DNA of 38,845 nucleotides from Natronolimnohabitans innermongolicus JCM 12255. Lineage in GTDB: Archaea > Halobacteriota > Halobacteria > Halobacteriales > Natrialbaceae. A program made the position numbers and the translations under genes. Shown piece after piece: positions 23,866 through 31,076 of this stretch. Numbering within the stretch: the first letter of the stretch is position 1; each line of letters opens with the position of its first letter. The stretch lies in contig NZ_AOHZ01000062.1 in NCBI RefSeq assembly GCF_000337215.1, positions 1 through 38,845 on the forward strand. Reading direction: 5' to 3'. The notes below the pieces were generated by a model, which worked only from the letters and a program-made list of their open reading frames with translations, did no database searches and was not told the origin of the DNA.

Positions 23866-24432
23866 TCAGCCGTCGCCTCGTTCCTCGATGGTGCCGTCGA
23901 CCGACGCCTCGGTAGCCGTCCGAACGACCTCGCCGATCGCGTCCCCGCCGACGGTCGCTCCGACGTCGAGGTCGACGTCGTTGCCCCCGTTGACGTCGCC
24001 GGCGACGGTCCCGTCCGTGCCGATCTCGATCGCGCCGCCGGCGATCACGTCGCCGTCGACCGTTGCGTTGCTCCCGAGTTCCACATCGCCGCGAACGTCG
24101 AGGTCCCCTTCGATGCGGACGTACCCGTCGGTAGTTAGATCCCCCGCGGCAGTAACGTCGCCGTCGACGACGACGTCGGCTCCGAGATGGACGGCGCCGT
24201 CGACGTCGATCTCGCCGGTAATCTCGAGGCCCGGTTCGACCTCGACGGCGCTGATACTCGAGAGACCGTCGGTGGATTCCTCGACGACGACGGCGTCGGT
24301 ATCGGGGTCCTGATTGACGGCATCGTCGTCCCCGTCGGACGTGTCGGGGAGAATACCGAGACAACCCGCGAGCGCGGCGGTCGCTCCGGACGCCGCCGCA
24401 GCGATCACCTCCCGGCGAGTTGGGTCGGACAT
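23866..24432 (-). CDS. Second Tat lipoprotein with bactofilin-like beta-helix
   Basis: This 188-residue protein has a Tat signal (PTRREVI), lipobox LAGC with Cys24, an acidic linker, and from about residue 62 to 165 hexapeptide repeats such as EIDVDG, HLGADV, VVDGDV, RIEGDL, ELGSNA and TVDGDV. That gives five or six coils of the same predicted right-handed beta-helix as the protein at 22966. It lacks the poly-acidic tail and ends in a short charged segment. It is the first of the three same-strand lipoprotein genes and is 90 nt from the next. Its promoter does not share the block seen before the other two genes, so regulation may differ. It could co-assemble with the larger protein; this is inference. 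Confidence 0.78.
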   Translation of the reverse strand: MSDPTRREVIAAAASGATAALAGCLGILPDTSDGDDDAVNQDPDTDAVVVEESTDGLSSISAVEVEPGLEITGEIDVDGAVHLGADVVVDGDVTAAGDLTTDGYVRIEGDLDVRGDVELGSNATVDGDVIAGGAIEIGTDGTVAGDVNGGNDVDLDVGATVGGDAIGEVVRTATEASVDGTIEERGDG

Positions 24433-24587
24433 CGGCTGGTGACGACGTAGGTCGAACCGTCGGAAAACATTTGTGTCTTGAACTGTTTCCTGCCGATCGG
24501 TCTCGTGGCCGCTGACCGGACGAGACGCGGACGAGAATCGGACCGAACGAGCGACTCGAGTCGCGCGTTACGGTTGCGATCGGCGCG

Positions 24588-25124
24588 TTATCGGTCGAAC
24601 CGACCCGCGACGTCCCACTCGAGGTCGTGATCGACGAACGCGGCCTCGTCGAGCGGTCGGCCGCCCTCGAACCGGAACTCGCCGGCGACGGTTCGGCCCT
24701 CGAGGACGCCCGGCAGCCAGAGCCGGTCGTCCTCCCACATCTGGTCGTAGGGGACGTCGTCGACGGGAACCCACTCCGGACGAGCCTCCTCGGTGACCGT
24801 CGGCTCGCCGGAGAACGACCGCGTGCGGTAGACGTGACAGAACGTGTGCGGATCGCCGTCGAGCAGAAAGGTGAGTTCGCCCGCCTTCTCGAGGCCCTCT
24901 GGATCGACCGCGAGGCCGACCTCCTCGCGCGTCTCGCGGATCGCACACTCTCGGGGCGTTTCGCCGGGCTCGAGCTTGCCGCCGGGACCGTTGTACCAGC
25001 CCTCGCCGAGGCCGCGTCGCTTCTCGATGAGGAGCACCTCGTCCGCCTCCGCGTCGTCTCCGTCGCCGGAACCGTCGTCGCGGCTCCGAAGCGGAAAACA
25101 CAGCGTCGCCTCCGTCTCGACCAT
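24588..25124 (-). CDS. Nudix hydrolase (8-oxo-dGTP diphosphatase-like)
   Basis: This 178-residue cytosolic hydrolase has a complete Nudix box: GGKLEPGETPRECAIRETREE then VGL, fitting G-x5-E-x7-R-E-x2-E-E-x-G. YNGPGGKLE before it and FSGEPTVTEEARPEWVPVDDVPYDQMW after it resemble the MTH1/8-oxo-dGTP diphosphatase group, including the WYNGPGGK sequence of human MTH1-like enzymes. It probably removes oxidised or non-canonical nucleotides. A Gly/Asp/Glu-rich insert follows the first strand. The start at 25124 (MVETEATLCF) is preceded by TTTATT about 27 nt upstream; the longer in-frame ATG at 25157 is less likely. It is divergent from the EamA pair. Confidence 0.9.
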   Translation of the reverse strand: MVETEATLCFPLRSRDDGSGDGDDAEADEVLLIEKRRGLGEGWYNGPGGKLEPGETPRECAIRETREEVGLAVDPEGLEKAGELTFLLDGDPHTFCHVYRTRSFSGEPTVTEEARPEWVPVDDVPYDQMWEDDRLWLPGVLEGRTVAGEFRFEGGRPLDEAAFVDHDLEWDVAGRFDR

Positions 25125-25147
25125 ATCGACCCCTTCGGCCGGGACGG

Positions 25148-25154
25148 AATAAAG
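25148..25154 (-). promoter_or_regulatory. TATA-like box of the Nudix gene
   Basis: CTTTATT on the minus strand is centred about 27 nt before the ATG at 25124 and supports that start. Confidence 0.5.
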
Positions 25155-25253
25155 CACCCGAATCGGTCGACGTCCAGGTCGCTCGAGTCGGTCCTCGAGG
25201 TGCCGTCTCCCATTCGATAACCGTTAACCCGGTCCGACGGATGAACCGTGAGT

Positions 25254-25676
25254 ATGGAGTATCTCCTGTGGGTCCTTCTCGCACTCGTCACCTACTCGTT
25301 CGTCGCACCGCTGACGAGCATCATCATGCAGGACGTTCCGGCGGCGCCCGGACTCTTCCTCGCGACGGTCGTCTTTCTCGCTATTGCGTCGGTCGTCCTC
25401 GTCGTAACCGGCACCGCCGATCCGTCCTACGCCGTGTCGCTCGAGGCCGGCTACGTCTACGTCGCCGGCGCCTTCCTGACGGTCGGCATTCTCGCCTACA
25501 CGGCCGCACTCGAGACCGGCCCGGTGAGCGTCGTCGTGCCGATCTTCGGCATGTTTATCGTCGGCAGTTCGATACTCGGTATCGTCTTTCTCGACGAGGC
25601 GCTGACGACGACGCGAGCAGCGGGGATCGCCTGTGCGGTGCTCGCGATCGTCTGCAGCGCGGGTGGTGACCGATGA
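25254..25676 (+). CDS. EamA/DMT-family half-transporter (first of a pair)
   Basis: This 140-residue membrane protein has about five helices and one EamA domain, half of the usual ten-helix drug/metabolite transporter. ALETGPVSVVVPIFGMFIVGSSILGIVFLDEAL is the standard end of an EamA domain. Small single-domain members often work as paired heterodimers. The next gene encodes a clear paralogue and overlaps by 4 nt, so the two probably form one transporter. The substrate is unknown. I prefer the ATG at 25254 over GTG at 25248 because TTAACC elements lie about 30 nt upstream. Confidence 0.87.
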   Translation: MEYLLWVLLALVTYSFVAPLTSIIMQDVPAAPGLFLATVVFLAIASVVLVVTGTADPSYAVSLEAGYVYVAGAFLTVGILAYTAALETGPVSVVVPIFGMFIVGSSILGIVFLDEALTTTRAAGIACAVLAIVCSAGGDR

Positions 25677-26092
25677 CGAACCGATACCTGCTGCTCTCGG
25701 TGATCGCGTTCATCGCGTACAGCCTGGTCGCGCCGCTGTTGAAGGTCGCGATGGAGTCGATCCCGAGCACGGCCGCGGTCTTCATGTCCAACAGCGTGAT
25801 GCTCGCCCTGCTGGCCCTTCTGATGTGGTATCAGGGACTCTCGCCGCGACCGTATCTCTCGCACCCGAAGACGCCCCATATCGTCGCCTGGGGGACGCTG
25901 CTCGCCGTCGGGCTGCTGGCGTACTACCGCGCGCTGGAGTTGGGTCCCGTCAGCGTCGTCGTCCCGATCTACGGGCTGTTCATCGCGGTCAGCGCCGTCA
26001 TCGGGATCGCCGCTCTCGAGGAGGAGCTAACGGTGCGAAACGCGTTGGGGATCGGCTTCGCCGTGCTCGCGGTCGTGTTGATGTCGCTGTGA
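25673..26092 (+). CDS. EamA/DMT-family half-transporter (second of a pair)
   Basis: This 139-residue membrane protein with one EamA domain is a paralogue of the preceding gene: YSLVAPLLKVAM matches YSFVAPLTSIIM there, and ALELGPVSVVVPIYGLFIAVSAVIGIAALEEEL matches its C-terminal half. The start overlaps the previous stop (ATGA), implying coupled translation and equal amounts of both subunits. It converges on the helicase-nuclease gene, leaving 48 nt between stops. Confidence 0.88.
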   Translation: MTNRYLLLSVIAFIAYSLVAPLLKVAMESIPSTAAVFMSNSVMLALLALLMWYQGLSPRPYLSHPKTPHIVAWGTLLAVGLLAYYRALELGPVSVVVPIYGLFIAVSAVIGIAALEEELTVRNALGIGFAVLAVVLMSL

Positions 26093-26140
26093 TCGGGCCG
26101 CGCCGTTCGCCCGCTCGAGATCGGTCGGGCGGCGGGGCCG

Positions 26141-29100
26141 TCAGTCGTCGCCGTGTTCGGCTCCGGTTCCGGCGGTCTCGAGTCCGCCGTCGTCTCGGTT
26201 CGTATACGCCGCGGGCGCACAGCCGAGCGAGCGGTGCGGGCAGTACCGACAGTGGTCGCCCGGCGTCGTCTCCGTGTAGGCGGGATCGTCGACGGCCGCG
26301 AGCGTCTCGCGGACGGCGGTCCACGCCGGCAGGTCGTCGAGATCGACGAGTTCGACGTGCGGGCCCGTCTCCGCGCCGACGTAAACGTAGCCCACCCGCG
26401 AGACGGGCTCGTCGAACCGATCGGCGCAGGCGCGGGCGTACAGCGACAACTGCGTCGCCTCGGTCGCGTCGATGCGTTCGGCCGTCGCTTTGTAGTCGAG
26501 CACCGCGAGGTCGCCCGCCGGCGTCCGTCGGATCGAGTCGACGTAGCCCACGACCTCGCCGGAGACGCCGTCGACGTCCGCGAGCGCGAACGGGAGTTCC
26601 GCGGCCAGGGGATCCCAGTCGACCACCGGTGCGTCGAACGCCGGCGCCGTCGCCTCGAAGAAGCGATCGATACAGGCGAGGACGTCTTCGCGGTGCTCGA
26701 GCAGGTCCCGTGCCGTGAGCTGGCGAACGGCGGCCTCGCGCCACGCCGTCTTCGTCTGATAGCCGCGGTAGAAGGCCTCCTCGGCGACGTCATGGAAGAC
26801 GGTGCCGACGATTCTGGCGGCGGGTTTCGGGGCGGACACGACGTCGGACTCGGGGTCGTCGTCGGCGTCGATGTCGGACTCGAACTCGAGCGATCCCGCG
26901 ATCCCCGACCCCGTCGACGCGGTCGCGACGGGGTCGTCGAACGCCCGCACGACGTGCTCGAGGTAGTGCTTTCGCGGACAGGTCTCGTGGGTCTCCATCG
27001 CGGTGTAGCTGTGGCGCAGCGCCGCAGGGAGTTCGGTCGCACTCGAGAGCGATTCGACGGGGAAGCGAACGGTGTCGGTCGACAGCGCGGAAAGCTGTCG
27101 CCCCGTTGGCACGCGGTTCGCTTTCGCCATTCCGTCGACGGTTTCCTCGAGGTCGCCGTAACTCGCCGCGTCGGCGGCCGGCAACAGCGTCCCGTTCCGG
27201 AGTTGGCGCCCCAGTCGGTGGACCGTCTCGATCGCCTCGCGCGTCTCGAGGGGTTCGACGCGGCGGTCGTCGTAGCCGGCGTAGTAGGTGATCGTTCCGG
27301 GCGTCCGACTGGCGGCGACGGCGAGTTCGTCCGTGCGATCGGCGACGGTCTCGGGGTAGCGCTCGCGGACCTGCTCGAAGCTCTCGCGCAGGGCGGTCCA
27401 GAGCGCCATCCGCTCGCCGGCGATCGACCACTCGATCGGCTCGGCCAGGCACGCGTCGGCCGTCGTGACCCCGAGTTCGTCTTCATCGCCGTCGTAGGCG
27501 TACTCCGAGCCGAACACGAACAGGTGGTTGGCCGCCCGCGTGAGCGCGACGTGGAGGACGCGCCACTCCTCGCCGACCGTCTCTGTTGCCAGATCGGCGA
27601 GCAGCGGCGACTCGACCTCTTCGTCCAGGGTCGCCGCGAGCAGCCGATACCGCGCGCGTTCGGCGTAGTCGCGTTCGACGCACCACTCCTCGTCGGAGAG
27701 GTAGGGAACGAGGACGGTGTCGAACTCGAGGCCCTTCGCCTGGTGGACCGTCATGACGTCGACCGAGTCCGTCGACTGCGTGCCGCGGGTGCGTTCGCTG
27801 CCGCCGCCGCGCAGCGCGCCCTCGAGCGCGTCGACGAACGTCGGCGTCAGCGTCTGGATCACCGAGTCACCGGTGTAGGCGTCGACGAACCGTTCGACGC
27901 GCTCGACGTCTTCGCGCTCGGCGGCCGTGAGGAACCACTCGAGTCGAGTCACCTCGCGGAACCGACGGACGAACTCCGATAGCGGGGCGACGTCCCGCAG
28001 TCGCTCGAGTTCGACGAGGTGGTCGCGAGCGCGGGCGACGCGATCGGGCGACTCGAGGGTGGTGTCCCCATTCGATTCACTCCCGACGTCCAACACCGCG
28101 TCGTACAGCGATCCCTCCCGTCGCTGGAGCGCCGCGAGGTCGCTCTCGGAGAGTCGGTAGCGGTACAGCAGGACGCGCCGCAGATGCGCGTCGGCACCGG
28201 AATCAACGAGGACGCGGAAGTACGAGAGCAGGGTCCGGATTCCGGGATCGATCTCCCCGCGCGGCGACCCCGAAATCTCGTAGGGGATCTGGCGCTCTCG
28301 CAGCTCGTCGGCGACCTGCTGGGCCTGGTAGTTCGTGCGGACGATGACGGCGACGTCCTCGAGCGAGCGCTGCGGGACGTTCTCGGCGGCGCCGTTGAGC
28401 AGCCGGGACACCGTCGTCGCGACCTGTTCGGCCGTCGACGGGCCGAGGTCGTCGCTTTCGATCTTGACGACGCGATCGGGCGGCTGCGCCGTCGCGTCGT
28501 CGCCTCGAGTCTCTTCGTCTCCGTCTGCCCAGTACTCGCCCGGCGTTCGGTCGACCTCTCGGAGCGTCTTCGAGGACTGCGGGCCGTAGTCACAGCGGTT
28601 CGTGAGTTCGAGGATTTCCTGGCGCGATCGGAAGTTGAGTTCGAGTTCGATCCCCCGGTGGTCGTCGTACGTCTCGGCGAGCCGATCGAGTCCCTCGCGG
28701 TCGGTACCGCGCCAGCCGTAGATCGCCTGGTCCTTGTCGCCGATGGCGAGCAAGTCGGGACGGTCGGGGCCGTCGGTGAGTTCGGTGATCAGCGCGAACT
28801 GGGTCTCGTCGGTGTCCTGGAACTCGTCGCAGTAGACCTGCCTCCACTGACCGGTGATCTCGTCTGCGATCGCGTCGTCGTCGAGCAGATCGGTGGCCGT
28901 CCGGACGAGTTCGTCGAAGTCGAGCGTTCGCTCGCGCTCGAGGTAGTCGTGGTAGTCGGCGTAGACGTCGGTGTAGTGGCGCGCCAGCCGGAGGAACTCG
29001 ACGTAGTGTTTCAGCCGGCCGAAGGGGCTCTGCTCTATGCGGTCGGCGTTCCGGCGCCAGATTTCGTTGCCAAAGAGCGCCCGCGGGAGCTGTTTCGTCG

Positions 29101-29977
29101 TCGGATCGTCGAGGGACAGCGCCTCGATCGTGTTCGTCACGCACTGCTGGAGCACCCGGAGATAGCGGTCGACGTCGCGGACGACGGCGTCCTCGCGGAA
29201 CGGCTCGGGCGCTTCGGCGATCTTCTCGCGGCAGTACTCGAGGAGCTTGCCGTAGCTGATAAGCGACGACTGGGCCGCCTCGAGGTGGTCGTCGGCGTTG
29301 AAGAATCGCAGCGCCTCGTTGTCGAACGACAGCTCCTCGCGGGCGGTGCGCTCGAGCCAGAGGACGAACTCGTTGCAGAGCTCGAGCGTCCTGACGGCCG
29401 GCAGCTGGTCCTGGAGGTCGTCGGGCGTGATATCTTCCTGGCTCATCGCCTGGATGAAGTCGTCGACGGCGGCGGTGACGTCGTCCGGCGAGTCGTTGCC
29501 CGCGGTCGCGAAGCCGTAGTCGTTAGCCGCGAGCAACTGGCCGACGATCCGGCGGCGCGTGCGCTCGGTGACGACGTCGAACTCCGGCGAGTAGCCCAGG
29601 TAGTAAGCGTACTCCCGGACCAGCCGGTAACAGAAGGAGTGGTAGGTGTAGATGTCGATCGCCGCGGCGGCCTCGGGATCGAGGCGTTCGGCGACGGCCT
29701 CACGGATGCTGCCCGCGGCCTCGTTGGCGAACGTCAGGACGAGCACGTCGTCGGGGTCGACCTCGCCGCGCTCGATGGCGCGTTCGATCCGCATAAGCAT
29801 CGTCGTCGTCTTCCCCGTACCCGCGCCGGCGTCGACGGAGGTACAGGCCGCCGCGCTGTCGATAACGGCCGGCTGATTCCCGCGGGGCTCGAGCGACTCG
29901 GCGCTCGAGTCGGCGTCTTCGGTAGGTACCGTATCGCGAGCGTCGGCGTCCGCTGGCGCCGATCGATCCTCACCCAT
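26141..29977 (-). CDS. UvrD/AddA-type helicase fused to an Fe-S PD-(D/E)XK nuclease
   Basis: This 1278-residue protein has a complete superfamily 1A helicase: Walker A GAGTGKTT (51-58), FANEAAGSIREA, Walker B CDEFQDTD (about 383), GDKDQAIYGWRG, LNFRSRQEI, DVMTVHQAKGLEFD and HVALTRAANHLF. A RecB/AddB-like nuclease follows: CPRKHYLEHV (about 998), GTVFHDVAEEAFYRG, GYVDSI and the catalytic LDYKAT (about 1159), with CRYCPHRSLGC (about 1241) completing a likely 4Fe-4S cluster. Such enzymes unwind and resect DNA ends before recombination. It is last of three overlapping genes, sharing 8 nt with the one before. The ATG at 29977 is preferred to an in-frame codon at 30010 that lies inside the upstream gene. 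Confidence 0.93.
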   Translation of the reverse strand: MGEDRSAPADADARDTVPTEDADSSAESLEPRGNQPAVIDSAAACTSVDAGAGTGKTTTMLMRIERAIERGEVDPDDVLVLTFANEAAGSIREAVAERLDPEAAAAIDIYTYHSFCYRLVREYAYYLGYSPEFDVVTERTRRRIVGQLLAANDYGFATAGNDSPDDVTAAVDDFIQAMSQEDITPDDLQDQLPAVRTLELCNEFVLWLERTAREELSFDNEALRFFNADDHLEAAQSSLISYGKLLEYCREKIAEAPEPFREDAVVRDVDRYLRVLQQCVTNTIEALSLDDPTTKQLPRALFGNEIWRRNADRIEQSPFGRLKHYVEFLRLARHYTDVYADYHDYLERERTLDFDELVRTATDLLDDDAIADEITGQWRQVYCDEFQDTDETQFALITELTDGPDRPDLLAIGDKDQAIYGWRGTDREGLDRLAETYDDHRGIELELNFRSRQEILELTNRCDYGPQSSKTLREVDRTPGEYWADGDEETRGDDATAQPPDRVVKIESDDLGPSTAEQVATTVSRLLNGAAENVPQRSLEDVAVIVRTNYQAQQVADELRERQIPYEISGSPRGEIDPGIRTLLSYFRVLVDSGADAHLRRVLLYRYRLSESDLAALQRREGSLYDAVLDVGSESNGDTTLESPDRVARARDHLVELERLRDVAPLSEFVRRFREVTRLEWFLTAAEREDVERVERFVDAYTGDSVIQTLTPTFVDALEGALRGGGSERTRGTQSTDSVDVMTVHQAKGLEFDTVLVPYLSDEEWCVERDYAERARYRLLAATLDEEVESPLLADLATETVGEEWRVLHVALTRAANHLFVFGSEYAYDGDEDELGVTTADACLAEPIEWSIAGERMALWTALRESFEQVRERYPETVADRTDELAVAASRTPGTITYYAGYDDRRVEPLETREAIETVHRLGRQLRNGTLLPAADAASYGDLEETVDGMAKANRVPTGRQLSALSTDTVRFPVESLSSATELPAALRHSYTAMETHETCPRKHYLEHVVRAFDDPVATASTGSGIAGSLEFESDIDADDDPESDVVSAPKPAARIVGTVFHDVAEEAFYRGYQTKTAWREAAVRQLTARDLLEHREDVLACIDRFFEATAPAFDAPVVDWDPLAAELPFALADVDGVSGEVVGYVDSIRRTPAGDLAVLDYKATAERIDATEATQLSLYARACADRFDEPVSRVGYVYVGAETGPHVELVDLDDLPAWTAVRETLAAVDDPAYTETTPGDHCRYCPHRSLGCAPAAYTNRDDGGLETAGTGAEHGDD

Positions 29978-31076
29978 CGAAGCGCACCTCCGCGGCGACG
30001 TAGTCGCCACAGCAGACCGCGTACTCGCAGTCGGGACAGACCTCGCTCGAGATCTCGTCCCATCGATCGGTCGGGTCGACGTCGCCGGCGGCCAGACTCG
30101 CGACTCGGCGCTCGAGTCGATCGTCGACGGTTCGGTTGCGGTGTTCGTGGGTCATGCCGTAGGTGTGGTGGTCGATGTAGGGTTTGGTCAGATCGATCGG
30201 TTCGAGGCTGGTTTCGACGGTCTCGCGAACCCAGTTGACCGACGTCTGCGAGCGCTCGGCCAGCGGGATCTGGACGTAGCGACAGGTCCGGTCCTCGAGA
30301 CCCAGCCGCTCGCAGCGATCGCGAAGTCCGTCGAGAACGACGCTCGTCTCGAAGAGCGCGCCGACGAACGACGGCTCGAAGGCGTCGGCGTCGGGATCGA
30401 AGTGGTCGGTAAACGCCTCGGCGACGGCGCCCTCCCAGTCGGTTCGGTACCGAAGGAGTCCGAGCGACCGCAGCGTCGGGACGAACCGAACCCCGACGAT
30501 CGACGAGCCGTCGGCGTAGCAGTAATCGACGGCGGCGTCAATCGAGACCGCGTCGGACGTACCGTGCGTCTCGTCGGGAATCGAAATACGACTCGAGAGG
30601 GGCAACTCGGGGCCGATCAGCGCGCCGTCGGCGTCGAGCTCGTCGTTCAATCGCGCGATCCCCGCCGCGTGCTCGACGCCGACGGCGTCGACGTAGGCCT
30701 CGAGCGTCGCCTCGAGGACGCGCCGCTCGTGACGGCGCTGGGTCAGCGAGTGAAACCGCTCGTCGTAGTCCGCCCAGAGCGCCTCGAGACGATCCGTCGC
30801 GGCCTCGAGCAGCGCGCGCTCGCCCGGCTCGGGGCCGACGCCGCGGAGGGCGTCGCAGATCGCGGTTCGAAGCAAGGCGACGCGGTCCTCGAGCGGTCGG
30901 TCGTCGACGTCGGTCCCCTCGAGTCCCTGCACGTGCGCGAACTCGTACCGGCGGGGACAGCGCAGGAAGGTCTCGACGGCGTCGACGGGGAGCCGTTCGG
31001 GAGCCGTCGGCCGGTCGTTCGCTTCGGTCGGTTCCGGGCCCACCGTCCTCGCCTCGAGTTCGTCGCCGTCAGTCAT
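29970..31076 (-). CDS. Cas4/RecB-like PD-(D/E)XK superfamily protein with Fe-S cysteines, probably catalytically dead
   Basis: This 368-residue protein begins its domain with a single Cys in FLRCPRRYEFAHV and ends with CPDCEYAVCC, the four-cysteine layout of Cas4/AddB Fe-S nucleases. Between them the nuclease core seems recognisable: VSIDAAVDYCYADGSSIVGVRF aligns with the GRID ... VvDYK strand pair. But the second Asp is Gly and the Lys is Arg (VGVRF for VDYKT), and the usual catalytic His near LLRTAICDAL is not obvious. I infer a structural or DNA-binding subunit rather than an active nuclease. It overlaps both neighbours by 8 nt, so it should be part of one complex with them. Confidence 0.7.
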   Translation of the reverse strand: MTDGDELEARTVGPEPTEANDRPTAPERLPVDAVETFLRCPRRYEFAHVQGLEGTDVDDRPLEDRVALLRTAICDALRGVGPEPGERALLEAATDRLEALWADYDERFHSLTQRRHERRVLEATLEAYVDAVGVEHAAGIARLNDELDADGALIGPELPLSSRISIPDETHGTSDAVSIDAAVDYCYADGSSIVGVRFVPTLRSLGLLRYRTDWEGAVAEAFTDHFDPDADAFEPSFVGALFETSVVLDGLRDRCERLGLEDRTCRYVQIPLAERSQTSVNWVRETVETSLEPIDLTKPYIDHHTYGMTHEHRNRTVDDRLERRVASLAAGDVDPTDRWDEISSEVCPDCEYAVCCGDYVAAEVRFDG

